A stretch of DNA of 64,000 nucleotides, from contig NC_089864.1 of NCBI RefSeq assembly GCF_036373705.1, positions 14,928,501-14,992,500 on the forward strand, read 5' to 3'. The DNA is from Amia ocellicauda (lineage: Eukaryota; Chordata; Actinopteri; Amiiformes; Amiidae). The translations under genes and the position numbers were made by a program. Numbering within the stretch: position 1 is the first letter of the stretch; the number at the start of each line of letters is the position of its first letter. Below, in pieces: positions 1-18,700 of this stretch. Below the pieces are notes generated by a model. It saw only the letters and a program-made list of their open reading frames with translations, ran no database searches and was not told the origin of the DNA.

Positions 1-3000
1 AAGAGCACTTCTCCAAGCTGGCTGTGGAGGCCGTGCTCAGACTCAAGGGCTCTGGCAACTTGGAGGCAATCCACGTCATCAAGAAACTGGGCGGCAGTCT
101 GACTGACTCCTATCTGGATGAGGGTAATCCTTATTTTTATTTCAAAACTTTAAAGACGTTTTGTACTTTGCTGAATTAAAAGTAACAAGTTTTATATTGG
201 TCTTTTTTTTTTTTAGTCATTGAGTGTGATCGAGAATAATTTTGTCTCGATCAATTTGCCCCTTTATTTGTAGGCTTTCTGCTGGATAAGAAGATTGGTG
301 TCAACCAGCCTAAAAGAATTGAGAATGCAAAGATACTTATTGCTAATACTGGCATGGACACAGACAAGATCAAGGTATGTGGGAAAGTTAGAGTACAACC
401 ATATAGCTATAGGTTATGTATCTTGATTTAATTCATTAGGCCGAAAAAAGATCCAGTGGCCCTGTTGTGATGTTTGTGTGTCCGGTCCCTCAGATCTTTG
501 GTTCTCGGGTGCGTGTCGATTCTACCGCCAAGGTTGCCGAGATTGAGCAGGCCGAGAAAGAGAAGATGAAGGAGAAGGTGGAGCGCATCCTAAAGCATGG
601 CATCAACTGCTTCATTAACAGGTACGCGATGTGCCAAGACCTCTCCACTGACAGATCTTGTTTTATCATTTTGATTTAATTTTAGCAGACCAGGTTTCAA
701 GCCACTGAAGGGATACACTGAGGGAACCTTGTAGTGATCCTACAGCCAACTGAAAACCTGTCTTCATGTTTATCAGTTTTAATGCTGTGATTTATTACAC
801 ACAACACCGAATACTGTTATTAAGCATCTTTAAAGGCATCTTTATGTTCTAACCCAGGTAGGACAACTATTTGAAATGTATATATTTTTTTAAAGTATGA
901 TGAATCATAACTAGCTGAGACTAAACCCCCCAGAGCACTGAGCTCACAGCGACCGCTCTACGCGTCCGGACTACAGCGCTCTTGCACAAATCACAGTGCT
1001 TGGTATCGCACAGCTAATTATATTTCTGTAAAATTAAGTAATGATCATATGAAACCTATATCACGACATTGAAGTTGTTCATTCTATAATTCGTTTAGTT
1101 TTGGAATTAATACAGAAATGTGCATTAGCAAAGAAACCTATGTTATACAGATACCATTGTTCTCAAAACGATGTTGATTTTCCAAATTATCCCGGCTTAT
1201 AAATACTTGAAAAATCATGTATACGAATCCCCAGAATGTTATTTTTAAAATACAAAAAAAAAAGTTTACAAATAACTGTTCAAGAGGGAGCAGTTTGGTG
1301 AGGAGCACCTGTCTAGAAGCTTGTCAGAACTACAGGCAAAACAACACAAACTAAATCAGCCGGTCGGACTTTGCTATATTGAATAAATATAAAAGCATCT
1401 TCGAATGTACGTGTCGTTATTACTACCAGTAATTTAATCGTAACAATTAATGTACATGGCTTACTTTGCAATGATTGTAAACGCGTATGTTTTAATAGGT
1501 GCCGATGTGTTTTCTCCAGAAATCGGACGATCGTGTATCTTGGACTAATGATTCTGTGTATTTCTTAATCTTAGCGGTTATCTAATTTGGGTTGAAAGGG
1601 GGGATTCTGACATTTAGGTTAACCATCTGAAATAAACTAGAAACTTCTTACTCGGTACCTTCACCCCCTCCCATTTACATTCTCGTGTTGAACTTCTACC
1701 TCCCAAAAATGTGCCCAATGAAGTTTACAATGATTAAACTTAATCAACCAATTTTTTTAGTCTCAGACGCAGTTAAAAGCGCTCTCGTTTAGTGAGCACA
1801 GCATGTCGCCATCTGCCCTAAGAGATGGGTTTTTTAACCAATAAAAACAATACTGTTTTAAAAGCTTTTTGATTGGTTAATACTCACAACAAACCTCTCT
1901 CCTAATGGTTAAGACTTGTTGCTATGTAGAATTTTTAAGGCTAAAATGGGGGTGGAAGTCTGGGCCAAAAATCGGCCCTGTAGTCCTCTGAGCGTTTAAA
2001 CCTTATCTCGTGTTCCCTTCGCTGTTCATGTTTGGGAATTTGGATTGTTAGTTTAAGTAACATTTTTCCTACTGTACTCGTGCTGTAGACAAACTATTCA
2101 GTGACAGTGTGCCTATAAAAGGGAATGGGACTGTATGGTGTCAAAGTCGCAGTGAACCAGTTCTCGGCATCGGCAGCTCATGCGTAATGTCTCTGTGCTT
2201 TCCTGGGAAAATAATTGTTGAGCTCAGAGTTCCTTCAAGCCGCATGATTGTAACTTTGTTTCACAGGCAGCTCATCTATAACTACCCTGAGCAGATGTTT
2301 GCCGCGGCGGGTGTCATGGCTATTGAACATGCAGATTTTATGGGTGTTGAGCGTCTAGCTCTTGTTACAGGTAAGCACTCTTGCATAAGAAGCAGAAACC
2401 CGTCCTTCACAAGTGTGCAGTCAGTGGAAATTTTGAAGTGTTGCAATGTTCCCTTGTTTAGGAAGCAATTTGATTTTTGGACTAAATCCTAATAGAATAA
2501 CAGCCTGGTTGCAGCCATTTGAAACCCCTGTGAATGAATACAGTAATGACTCTGCACCAGTATACTATAAACACACTTCAGCATTAAAACAGCCGGAGAG
2601 GAGAGGAGGGACAACAGCCATCATAGTTTGATTAGGAAAACTGCAGTTTTTTTCAAAAGTAATCTTGTGTATTAAACTGTGGGCATCAGAGTGACGTGTC
2701 CTGTAACACTGTCCGCCTGTCAGGGGGAGAAATCTCCTCCACCTTCGACCACCCTGAGCTGGTGAAGCTGGGCAGCTGCAAGCTGATTGAAGAGGTGATG
2801 ATTGGAGAGGACAAGCTGATCCACTTCTCGGGGGTGGCCATGGGTAAGCCTGACCGTAATTTGCCTGGAATATGCTGAATTACACTACGCTGAGATTTTG
2901 CTTGTAGATTTATTAGCCATTAATAGTGAATATTTTCCTAAAACACAGACATTTCGGTTTTAAAGTGTTCTCTTTGAAATCTCAGTGTGATTTTACTGGT

Positions 3001-4413
3001 GGGAGGCAGGGGCTGCCGTGCTCTGCAGGGCTGCGAGTCATTCTTGTGTTTCTCTGAAGGCGAGGCCTGCACCATTGTGCTCCGTGGAGCCACACAGCAG
3101 ATCCTGGACGAGGCGGAGAGATCTCTGCACGACGCCCTCTGCGTCCTCGCCCAGACCATCAAGGAGACCAGGACAGTGTTTGGTGGAGGTGAGTAGCTGT
3201 GTGAACCCAATGCCGTGGTCTCTGTGCTTGTGGGTTGTTGGTGAGAGCAGTCTGCTCATCTGTTCTCGTGTCCTTTCCACAGGCTGCTCAGAGATGCTGA
3301 TGGCCAATGTAGTGACAGACCTGGCAAACAGAACCCCTGGCAAGGAAGCTGTGGCCATGGAGTCTTTTGCCAAAGCGCTGCGAATGGTGAGGATCTGAGT
3401 GTAGCTCATGTCTTCACTTTACTGTGCTATTTCGGGCTGTTAATGTTTAAGTGACCCGTAAACCATACATGTTCACAGCTATGCATCTAGATCTCAGTCC
3501 CACTCGATCTTTTGGGGGATGGTAAAAGATCAGCAGGGTTTTAATGCACAACCCCTAAGCGATGCAGTGAGCAGCTGGTCTACTCACTTCATAAATTAAG
3601 ATTTAATTGCATCTTAAAATTGTAGCTTGGTGATCTATTTGCTTGTTAACAATGCTGTTCACTGCTTATTTTGTACATAGTTTTGTCTGTTGTTCCCCTG
3701 GATGTAAAGCTATTTGTAGTAATGAGGATAGACCATTTTCTCATGAGGGAGGATCATCTAATCAATTCTCTTTCAGCTGCCGACCATCATTGCAGACAAC
3801 GCTGGCTATGACAGTGCAGATCTGGTGGCCCAACTTCGAGCGGCTCACATGGACAATAAGACCACCTTTGGGCTCAGTAAGTGCAGGACCTGTGGCAGTT
3901 AAACACATTTTAATAAAACCACAAATAAGCTAGTTAGGGTGACGTTCTGGATCGTACCAGATGCTCTTGGTTTTTCCTAGTGAAAATGTGTGCGGTTTCC
4001 TTCCCAGACATGATCGATGGCACTGTGGGCGACATGGCCGAGCTGGGCATCACAGAGAGCTTCCAGGTGAAGAGACAGGTGCTGCTGAGCGCGGCCGAGG
4101 CTGCGGAGATGATCCTGCGCGTGGATGACATCATCAAGGCTGCGCCACGGTGAGGCCCCAGGGCCACAGATACGCCAAAAGCATCACACAATACCCTGGA
4201 GGGGCCGCAGCCACATAAAGGCTCCAGGGCTGTGAAACATTGCAGGTTTTGAAAAAGTTAATCGGGAGAATAGGCTACTACATTTCACAAGAATATGATG
4301 CTCACCTGCACATTTAATGTAGAGACCTGAACAGAAGTGTGACGGACATTCCTCATTTGTTTCTCTCCCTCTTTGCTTCCAGGAAACGAGTACCGGACCA
4401 CCACCCCTGTTAA
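1..4413 (+). CDS. cct2: T-complex protein 1 subunit beta, 3' part of gene
   Basis: CCT2 is one of eight subunits of the cytosolic TRiC/CCT chaperonin, which folds actin, tubulin and other proteins using ATP. Ten exons are visible: 1-123 (reading starts at base 3), 274-374, 494-621, 2267-2370, 2724-2843, 3060-3188, 3283-3386, 3777-3876, 4008-4149 and 4383-4413. They join in phase to 359 residues plus stop, about the last two thirds of the usual 535. Diagnostic stretches are [69 protein letters not shown] and the end [10 protein letters not shown]. All introns have GT and AG ends. Intron 3 (622-2266) is much longer than the others and shows no feature I can name. The 5' part, with the ATP-binding GDGTT region, lies left of the window. 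No break was seen. Confidence 0.97.
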
Positions 4414-4632
4414 GAGCATCGGGACCCTGTAGTGTGTCTTGCATGTGTGGTGAGGGTGGGGGCTCGGAGGAATTGTGGGGGCCTGCTCTGGGCTGGCAGA
4501 GGACGTGGACCAGCTTGGCTATTTATTACCACTGAGGGCGCTGCCTTCCTGTTGAGTGTAGATGCTTCCAAGTGTAGCTGTTTCCATCAATGTACCTGTA
4601 TCAAGGCAACTGTATTGACTTATTTGATAAAG

Positions 4633-4638
4633 AATAAA
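4633..4638 (+). promoter_or_regulatory. cct2 polyadenylation signal
   Basis: AATAAA lies 220 bases after the cct2 stop codon and is followed by a GT-rich stretch near 4660-4680. It is the first canonical signal after the stop. Confidence 0.75.
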
Positions 4639-4689
4639 ACCTGCATAAAAGGGGAAAACAGTCTGGTCTTGTTTGATATGTGCTCTGCT

Positions 4690-5881
4690 ACATTTTATTT
4701 CCCCCATTTGTAGGAATGGATTCAAACAATTCTAGAGTCCAGTCCTGGTTGAACTGGGGCTTAAGCATCAAGTATTGTGAGTGGCTTCAGCTTAAACACG
4801 GCCCAGTCTTCCAGGGGTGGGAGGGAAAGAAGGCATCCCGTTTTGCCAAATGTAACATTACAGCTCTCAGAAATGAATAAGGAGCTCTAATTCATTGTGG
4901 TGGATGATCTTAATAGAAAATAACTGCTTTTAATCTTTTTAAAATTGTTTATTTGAAGCTTTCACTACAGGATTTATGGTTCAAAACAGTGTTGAAAGTT
5001 AAAATAACTGACACCTACATAGAAAAGCTGATTTAGTACATTTATACAATGTTTTTTTAGGTAAAGTTAATTTGCGAATGCAATGTCTGAAAAATCAGCT
5101 TATACTACATCCATTATTTTTCTGAATACTTCAAACTTGTCTTTACTTTGGGGTGCAGGTGAGGAGAATCAGAGCTGAGGAGTTTAAAAACGGATGTCAA
5201 ACCATAGACGGGCAGTTCTGCTTTGTGTATTCAGCACAGCTCATTCATTATGCTTTTATAATGCCAGGTGTTTTATTAACATGGTAACACCAGATAAAGT
5301 AATTGGGGAGGGTGCATTTTTTTTAAATGCACTTGATTTTGATAATTAACATATTAGATAATAGAATATGAAGTAGAATATAGGTTGCTGCTTAAGATTT
5401 GATAGCCATTCACTTCAGGCATGAGTTACTGAGTTAAGAGCGCACCCAGCTCTCTATAGTCCGACACAGGAAATGGGTCCGTAGCGAGCGTTCACTTACC
5501 AAGCCCACCTTTAACATGCCCACATCCTTACACTCACGACTAGTCCATGGATTGTGATCCTTTGATGCTGACCTTCCATGTTGAGCTCCTCAGGAATGTG
5601 AAGAGGCATTGAAGCCCATAGAGTCATTCTTATTCTATGAGAAGAAAATTGAGTTGACCTTGTGTATCCTCAGCAAGTAAGATCCACAATCAAATGTTTT
5701 AGTTTTGTAACTCCCATAAATGGACCCACGAAGTGCCGTGCTCAGTAGTGATGTAACTAAGCATGTAAGCATTGTGTGAGATGTTGACAATTCACAGTGT
5801 CGCTCTAATCCTGTAGTTCCCAGTGATCCTGTTTAAAATAAGAACTTCACAGTAAGAACGCCAGACACTTTCCTCGCTGCC
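4690..5881. other. Intergenic gap between cct2 and lrrc10, no gene seen
   Basis: This gap between the two tail-to-tail genes shows no supported exon. It is moderately AT-rich. On the minus strand an AATAAA at 5277-5272 could serve lrrc10, about 600 bases after its stop, but no other signal supports that choice. Confidence 0.5.
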
Positions 5882-6727
5882 CTAGGCCACAGGTTCTTGG
5901 CATGGCTCGGCCTGCATCTCAGTAGGGGGCTCCTCGGTTTCAGTTGGCGCAGGCGGTGGCTCGGCTCTCTTCCCTTTCTCCTCTGTGACCTCCTCTTTGT
6001 TGTTGGCCCAGCGGCCCACTCTCCGGGCCCCCTCTGACACGGCGGGGGCGTTGACGCAGGGGTTGTGGTCATAGATGACCAGCTTGAGGCCCTTCAGGTG
6101 CACCAGGCTGGGGAAACGGCGGATCTTGTTCCTGTCGACGTCGATCACGTCCAGGAAGTGCATCTCCAGCAGCACGTCGGGAAACTCGGTCAGCTGGTTG
6201 CCGGAGAGCCAGATGCTGCGCAGCTCCTGCAGGCCGCACAGCTCTTCAGGCAGGGAGTGGAGCTGGTTGTAGCCCATGTGGAGGGTCTTGAGGTTGCTCA
6301 GCTGGCAGATGACCTCGGGGAACTCGGTGAAGTAGTTGGTCTCGATCCACAGCGTCTTCAACTCGGTGAGCAGGCTCAGCTCCCAGGGCAGGGCGTGCAG
6401 CCGGTTGTTTCCCAGGTAGAGGATGTTGAGCTGCCTGAGACTGCACACCACCAGTGGCAGCTCTCCAAAGAGGTTGAAGTCCAGCGCCAGGATCTGGAGC
6501 TTGTGCAGGCTCTCCAGCTCCGGGGGGAGGCTGCGCAGGTTGTTGTCGCTCAGGTAGAGCTTGACCAGCTCGCCGAAGCAGCACACTGATAGGGGGACCC
6601 TCCGCAGCTGCCTCCCGCTGAGGTCCACCATGCGGTCCATGGGCATCTCCTTCAGCTCCCCCACCAGGAATCTCTGGCACTTCTCAGAGGGAACGAAGGC
6701 GATGGCTCCTCGGATTGTGTTTCCCAT
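5882..6727 (-). CDS. lrrc10: Leucine-rich repeat-containing protein 10
   Basis: LRRC10 is a heart-specific leucine-rich repeat protein of vertebrates that binds actin and alpha-actinin and is linked to dilated cardiomyopathy. This uninterrupted frame encodes 281 residues, against about 277 in mammals. I chose the start MGNTIRGA because it matches the family N-terminus. An in-frame Met three codons upstream is possible. About seven repeats fill residues 30-210, for example LVKLYLSDNNLRSLPPEL, LNILYLGNNRLHALPWEL and LRSIWLSGNQLTEFP. The family block GLKLVIYDHNPCVNAP follows, then a Lys/Glu/Pro-rich tail. Gly2 makes N-myristoylation possible. A pyrimidine-rich AG just upstream (near 6744) suggests the coding region may be the second exon. 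The position next to cct2 matches the human order. Confidence 0.95.
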   Translation of the reverse strand: MGNTIRGAIAFVPSEKCQRFLVGELKEMPMDRMVDLSGRQLRRVPLSVCCFGELVKLYLSDNNLRSLPPELESLHKLQILALDFNLFGELPLVVCSLRQLNILYLGNNRLHALPWELSLLTELKTLWIETNYFTEFPEVICQLSNLKTLHMGYNQLHSLPEELCGLQELRSIWLSGNQLTEFPDVLLEMHFLDVIDVDRNKIRRFPSLVHLKGLKLVIYDHNPCVNAPAVSEGARRVGRWANNKEEVTEEKGKRAEPPPAPTETEEPPTEMQAEPCQEPVA

Positions 6728-7140
6728 CGTCTGCACGGTCTGGAAAAAACTCCCAATAAGGTGACAAATTCTGTGGCAAATTATAACAAACGGGTGTGAG
6801 CCATTTTCTTCTTCAGTTAGGGCTTGAAGTTCTGTGGAAGAAGTGTTTCAAAATCAGTTTTCTTCAGTGTTGTGTCCCATTTTAGTGAGCACTGCAGAAT
6901 GAGACCAGGAATGCCAGAAATCTCAGCTCCGGCGTGCTCCTCGCAGGCGTTCACTGTGTGTGTGAAAAGACCAACCAGCACAGTCCCTCCTGCAATGGAT
7001 GTCGCGTCCCGCCTTCCAGGGCCTGTGGAATGCCTGTGACAACTGAGGACGTGTCCGGTGATCGCAGATCTGGACACAGCACTCCAGTTCAGTCACGCTC
7101 CTGCCATTTAGATGCCACGAAACGGCTGGGATCCCTAACG

Positions 7141-7159
7141 TTATCAGTGCACTTAAGTG
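7141..7159 (-). promoter_or_regulatory. Candidate GATA plus NKX2-5 cardiac element upstream of lrrc10
   Basis: TTATCA (7141-7146, a GATA site on the opposite strand) lies three bases from the palindrome CACTTAAGTG (7150-7159), which holds two overlapping NKX2-5 type cores. The pair is about 420 bases upstream of the lrrc10 start. Mouse Lrrc10 is reported to be a direct target of Nkx2-5 and GATA4. The role here is inferred from motif and position only. Confidence 0.4.
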
Positions 7160-7435
7160 GCCTTTCTATCAAGAACAATTCCTAGAATTTGTGACCGCCT
7201 CCACATGCCATCACCATTTGAAACAAAACATCTGCCCCCGAACAAACTATTGCATGATAACTGAACACACTGGAGCTTGAGCAATCCCCTCATAGGACCT
7301 CGGGAATAAAGGGCCGGAAATGGAAATCACTGACACTGTTTACAGTCTTATTGCAGCCTTAAAATAGCCTTTTCCAAGCAGAGATGGTAAGAGTGGGGCT
7401 CTGCTAAGTGTCTGCTGTTTTGTCACACAAGAGAG

Positions 7436-7437
<2 letters not shown>

Positions 7438-7474
<37 letters not shown>

Positions 7475-7493
7475 TCATGGTCTTCAGCTGTTG

Positions 7494-7531
<38 letters not shown>

Positions 7532-7549
7532 CAACAGCTGAAGACCATG
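7438..7549. repeat. AT microsatellite inside a perfect palindrome
   Basis: A run of A and TA repeats is followed by a 74-base palindrome at 7476-7549. Each arm is CATGGTCTTCAGCTG followed by TTGATTTTA, and the loop is alternating TA. It would fold into one long hairpin. Confidence 0.85.
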
Positions 7550-9184
7550 ATAAATGTGTTAATTGGTCCAATTAAGAAAGCATTGAACTCTATGTGTAGC
7601 TCAGTAAGAATTAAAACACAGACTTCCTACTTGTGATAAGAATGTGATAACTCTTATTCGTTACAAAACAATGCAGTGTCTTTACCCATTTACTGGGACC
7701 AATGCCTGGCCTTGAAGTACATCTCAATTAGTTACAATTTGATTATTTCGCAGCAGCTGTGTGCATTAACCCATCAATTAACAAGATGTATCGAATTTGG
7801 CTATAATCAACGCCAAAGTTTAAAGAAAAAAACTATTTCTGGATTGTATTGTTTACTTCTGACAAACTGAACAGTCTGTTTTTTTTTTAATGTCTGTCTG
7901 TCTAGTTATAATTTTAATTATTATTTTTGTTGTAATTTAACTAATCCGTGAACTGAAGTCTGAGTTCTCCGCGAACTCTCCAGCATTTTAATAGGATCGC
8001 AACTGAAGTTTAACAGACAATCCTGCATCTGTGATTCTTTAATGAGACTAATTATTATGTGCAAATGCAGCTGACTGAGAGAAAATAACGATTGAAAGAT
8101 GGAACCTATTGGGCCATAAAGAACACTCAGCCACTTCATCTCTAAAAGGTGAGTTTTTATTCATTTTCTTGTAAATTTGCCTTTATGATAAATGGATTAA
8201 AACAAACAGAACTGTGTTTTTGAGCTTCCTGCATTTCTCTACACTCTCAGCTAGTTGGACTTTTACAACTATCTTTAACCTCAGGTGTTTTTAACCCTGC
8301 TATTGTCTCTAAACTCCCCACCGCTTCTAGAGCTCTCTTGTTGATGTTGTTAATTTGATTTCTAAAATACAAGTCTGGCTGAATTAAATTCAAAAAAGTG
8401 AATTGTTCTTTTAGCTCATCAAGTTGCTTGATTGGTTTTGAAGGTTATTGGCAGTGCAACACAAAGATCATTGCACATTTAATTGTAATAAGTAACAAAG
8501 AAAATAGCTATATTATTAGAATTAATAACAGCTGATCAATGCCTACAAGAGTACAGATCTGAAATCCTGCTTTAGAGGTACTTTTGAATAGATAAGCAGT
8601 AGATTATTTACCAAATGTTTGATTAGACAGAATATGTAGACCCTGTTTGGACAAACTGAGGTCAAAATGCCCTCTCCTGTAGTATGAAAACCCACTGCTC
8701 TCTAACCAGTGATCCTACAAGCCAAGCACATATATTTGCTAGTTTATTGGTAATGTGTTTCCAGAAGTGATTACAGAAGATCCTTGCTGATCATTTAAAT
8801 AAAATGAAGTGCTTAAACATTTCAGCTGCATGCTAGGTTTATGAGTGTAGATAAAATGATCACTCTTTACTGAGGTGAGAAAGCATTAGCTGGTTCATAC
8901 TCCCTCTAGTGTCGCTGTGTTGTTGGGTGGTTGGCAAGCCTTGCTATGAAGTTTTTAATGACGACACGTGTGTGTGTGTGTAGTGACACAAGCTCTGCTT
9001 ATGTGGTATCAACATTACTCTCAATTTAATGTGAAAGTGAGCCAGAAATGCGCCCCCCCCCTCTGTGGCAGGCCTTGGCACAGTGCACCTGTGGCAGTCT
9101 GACCTCAAACCCATGCCCAATACACTGCCCCTCAGAGTGACACACCGAGAGTCAGGGGAGATGAGCATGAAGCACCAACTCAGC

Positions 9185-15269
<6,085 letters not shown>

Positions 15270-15337
15270 ACCGGCCAATGGAGAAAGACTCTCTCCATAA
15301 CCTGTGATGACTGCCACTGTGAAACTACAGCAGGAGA

Positions 15338-15343
15338 AATAAA
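15338..15343 (+). promoter_or_regulatory. Polyadenylation signal of the aspartic protease gene
   Basis: AATAAA lies 69 bases after the stop codon. On the other strand an AATAAA at 15626-15621 lies about 135 bases past the best3 stop, so the two genes end tail to tail within 500 bases. Confidence 0.75.
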
Positions 15344-15759
15344 ACCTCTTCGAAACTGAGATACGCATGTGTTTTTGGTTAATTAAATGGATCTAATCTA
15401 CAACTATGTATATTGTGTGATTGAATAGCAAGACCCAATTGGATCGTTTTGTTCTTGAAGTGTGGTTACATTTATTTTACATGACTAATTTAAAATTCTT
15501 ACTTTTCATTTCATTAGTTTCTTTTTAGTTTGTTTTAATATTTTCCACAATTTAAGGAATTGTTCCTGTTTTCTGCAATAGAGATGTCCATGGCAATTTA
15601 CCAGAAATATTTGGATGGTTTTTATTTAATACACTGATGCTTAAGTTTTTGTTTCCCTTATGAGAACACTGTGTATGTATTAGTGTTAATTTGCTTACCT
15701 ACTTTTACAAATGAGGCCTTATTAGATGGCTGGCCTTCTTTGTAAACGGGGTCTGATTA

Positions 15760-18700
15760 CTATGAGTTCAGAGACTCCTGTCCTCCAGTGCCATGACTCC
15801 ATACTTTCTCCTCGCTGTTGGACTCTAAGATGTCAGTTTCTCGTGGTTCCTCTGTGCTGTCTGGGCCAGTGCTACTAGTCCTCTGGAATCTGCTGCTCGG
15901 GATCGGTCCTGCAGGGGTACTGGGGGTCCTGGTTAGGCATTTCCTTCCTCCCGGGCCCTTGGGACTGGGCAGGCTGCACAGAGAGCCCTTGAAGCCTTGG
16001 TGGGAGAACTGACGACTCCTCATCTTCTTCCTGGCTGCCGGAACGCTCCACCGGTGTGTGCTAGATCCCTGCTCTTTTGGTCCTTGTGCTTCTGCTGGGG
16101 AGGGCTGTCCCCTAGCTGCTGCAGGGTCCTTCTCTGTGAACTGGGACGTGTCCTGAGCAGTGCCGGTTTGTGTGTCTGCTCCCCCCGCCATGTTGCTGTG
16201 GGTGTTTAGGTTGCCTTGCTGCCCGTCTCCTCTGCTGGCTTGGGGTGGGGTGACCACCACCATGGGTACTTCCTCAAAGACAGGGGAGGGGGGATGGGTG
16301 CTGGGTGTTGATTGGGTGCTGACCTCTTGCAGTGTGGACAGATGTTGGGAGGGATGTTTTAAGCGGTGGTCTGGTGGGACCTTGTTGGTCAGCTCCTCTG
16401 GGCCGTGGGAGGGCCAGTGGTCGGTGGGTAAAGGGTAGAAGACACTGGAGTACTCGCTGCTGTGGCGCTTGAAGGAGGCCCGTCCGCGGGCGGTGTTGGG
16501 GTTCTCCTGAACGCTGAACAGCCGGCGGACAAGGTCCCGGACCGACTCTCGACGCCGGAATTTTAACTCCTCTGGCACAAAGTCCTCGTATCTCAGCAGC
16601 TCGATCTCGGATAGCCTGTGATGAAGAGCAAGGAGATGTTACTGGGTGGTGCAAAACGAGGGCTGGGGGCAGAGGCCAGAGAGTTCCGGCCATTTCCAGA
16701 GTCCTGCTCCAAAAACAAGTGAGTAGAGTGATGTTCATCAAACATTTGAATGTAATATCTAACACTTCAATAGAGAGACTGAGATGACTGTATGGAAACC
16801 TCCATGTTCTCTACAGCTCTGTACATCTTTGTTTCATTTGGAAGGTAATAATTAAAAACCTCTGCACGTTCATCACTCGGGGTACTTACTGGACCCAGAG
16901 GCAGGAGGCTTCAAGCAGAACGTGCTCTGTCTATTAAATAAAATATTTTTTTCACCAGCACTAGACATTCAAGTAGTTTCTCTTTAATGAATGCCTGTGC
17001 AGGCACTGCAGACACTTGGGAATTATCTGAAGACTAATTTATACATCTAATTTCATTGCTCATCTTTCCCAGTTTCCCAATTTAATTTTCTTCCACCCAA
17101 AATGTATTAAATCTAAAACTTCCATCCTATTAATTCAACTTTCAAATACTTTAATGGGGAGTTACATAGTGGCAAGTACTTAATAATTAGTTATTGTAAG
17201 AACCAATAAGTTAACTTCCACAGCATAGGTAATATACTGGTTTATTCCAATACTGAGGAAAGACCACAGATGTACAGAGCAATATTAAAACTGTGGAATT
17301 ACAAAGTACACAATATTCTTGGCAGCACGTGATGTCATAAAGGCTTCCATCCCCCACCTTCATTAATGCAAGACCTCTGTAAGTCTCCCTCTGCCTGCTA
17401 TTAGACTGCTGTAGCATGCAATTCAGTCTTGATCTCTCAATCTCAGAAGTATGCATGAAGCAGATGCGATACAATACAGAGCAAACAAGCTGTCTCTGTG
17501 CCCCAGTGCCAGCAGTCCGTTCTCTTACCCCATGTCTGTTGTGGAGCCCAGGAAGGACGGGATGCAGTAGTCGGCCGCAGCGATGGTGTAGGGAGGCCGG
17601 ACATCTGAGTCGTTCCAGTAGATGTCCTTGGTCATGTGAGGGATGTTCATGTGCATTTCATCCACAGCCATCAGGGAAACCTTCCCATTACAGAGAACAG
17701 CTGAAGACCCCATACCCTGGTATACTGGACCACAAGTTCAGCCATGCACAGTTTCATGCACAATTCGAACGAATAGGAATACTACAATTTCCCATTCGCT
17801 TTCCTTTTAAAGTAATCTGACCTGCAGGTTTCTGTCTATGCACCAGTTAGCCTCAAAATCGTCATCATCCTCCCCGAACGGGTTAATAAGCTGCTCGGCC
17901 ACCTGAGGAAATATAGTTGAAATGCCTGCTTTCAGAAGGAAACAATTAAGAAACTGGAGAGAGAGAGATGTACATAATACATGTGCAAACCTGGCTATTT
18001 CAGTATCTGATCATAGTAACCTTGGTAAATGGTCACGTTTCCTGCACTGAAGGGGTGATTAGGAACAACAGTGATGTCCAGTTATAAATGACATGCTTCC
18101 TGTAGTTTTTATAAATACACACAATCCATTATCTATATTTGCCATAAACCAGTAACCTGGAAATGGGCTGATGACCCGACTCATTAAAATGTTCCTTCAG
18201 GCATCGGCTTCAGGCTTTCAAACCTAATTGGAGATACGAATATATAGAAAAGAAGAAACCCCAGCCGTTCTGCTTTGCTGTTCAGTACATTGTTATTCTT
18301 CCTTCCTCAGAAGCTGGGAAGTGTGTGTTCGCCCTGTACTGGCAGTAGGGCGGCCTGTGCTTGCAAATGGTGACTATGTGTAAAGGAATGTGTCCAGATC
18401 TCGGAGACCTTTTCCTTGCGCGTCCTAGTGGGCTGTGTCACCAGGCTTGATGGAAAGTTAGATCTAACTTGGCAGCTGCCGCCTGACCTTGAGCCAACCG
18501 GAGTAGAAGAAGAACTGCAGCAGGGTGAAGACCGGCACGTACAGGTCCAGATCGTGGCCGGGGTAGCCCTGAGCGGGGTCCAGGAACTGGCGTCCAATCA
18601 AGCAGCCACAGAAGAAGGTGTAGACGGCCAGAGTCACTACCTGAGGAGTATCAGTTTAAGCTTTCATATTCATAACCATATTGTAGGTAATCTTTTCCTC

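Noticed and set aside
893..945. A possible C/D box snoRNA in cct2 intron 3 (ATGATGA then CTGA)
   Set aside because: The boxes are too close or not paired by a terminal stem, and there is no C'/D' pair.
6065..6680. Long overlapping open frames opposite and within lrrc10
   Set aside because: They are shadow frames in GC-rich coding sequence with leucine-repeat periodicity. The lrrc10 frame matches the family throughout.
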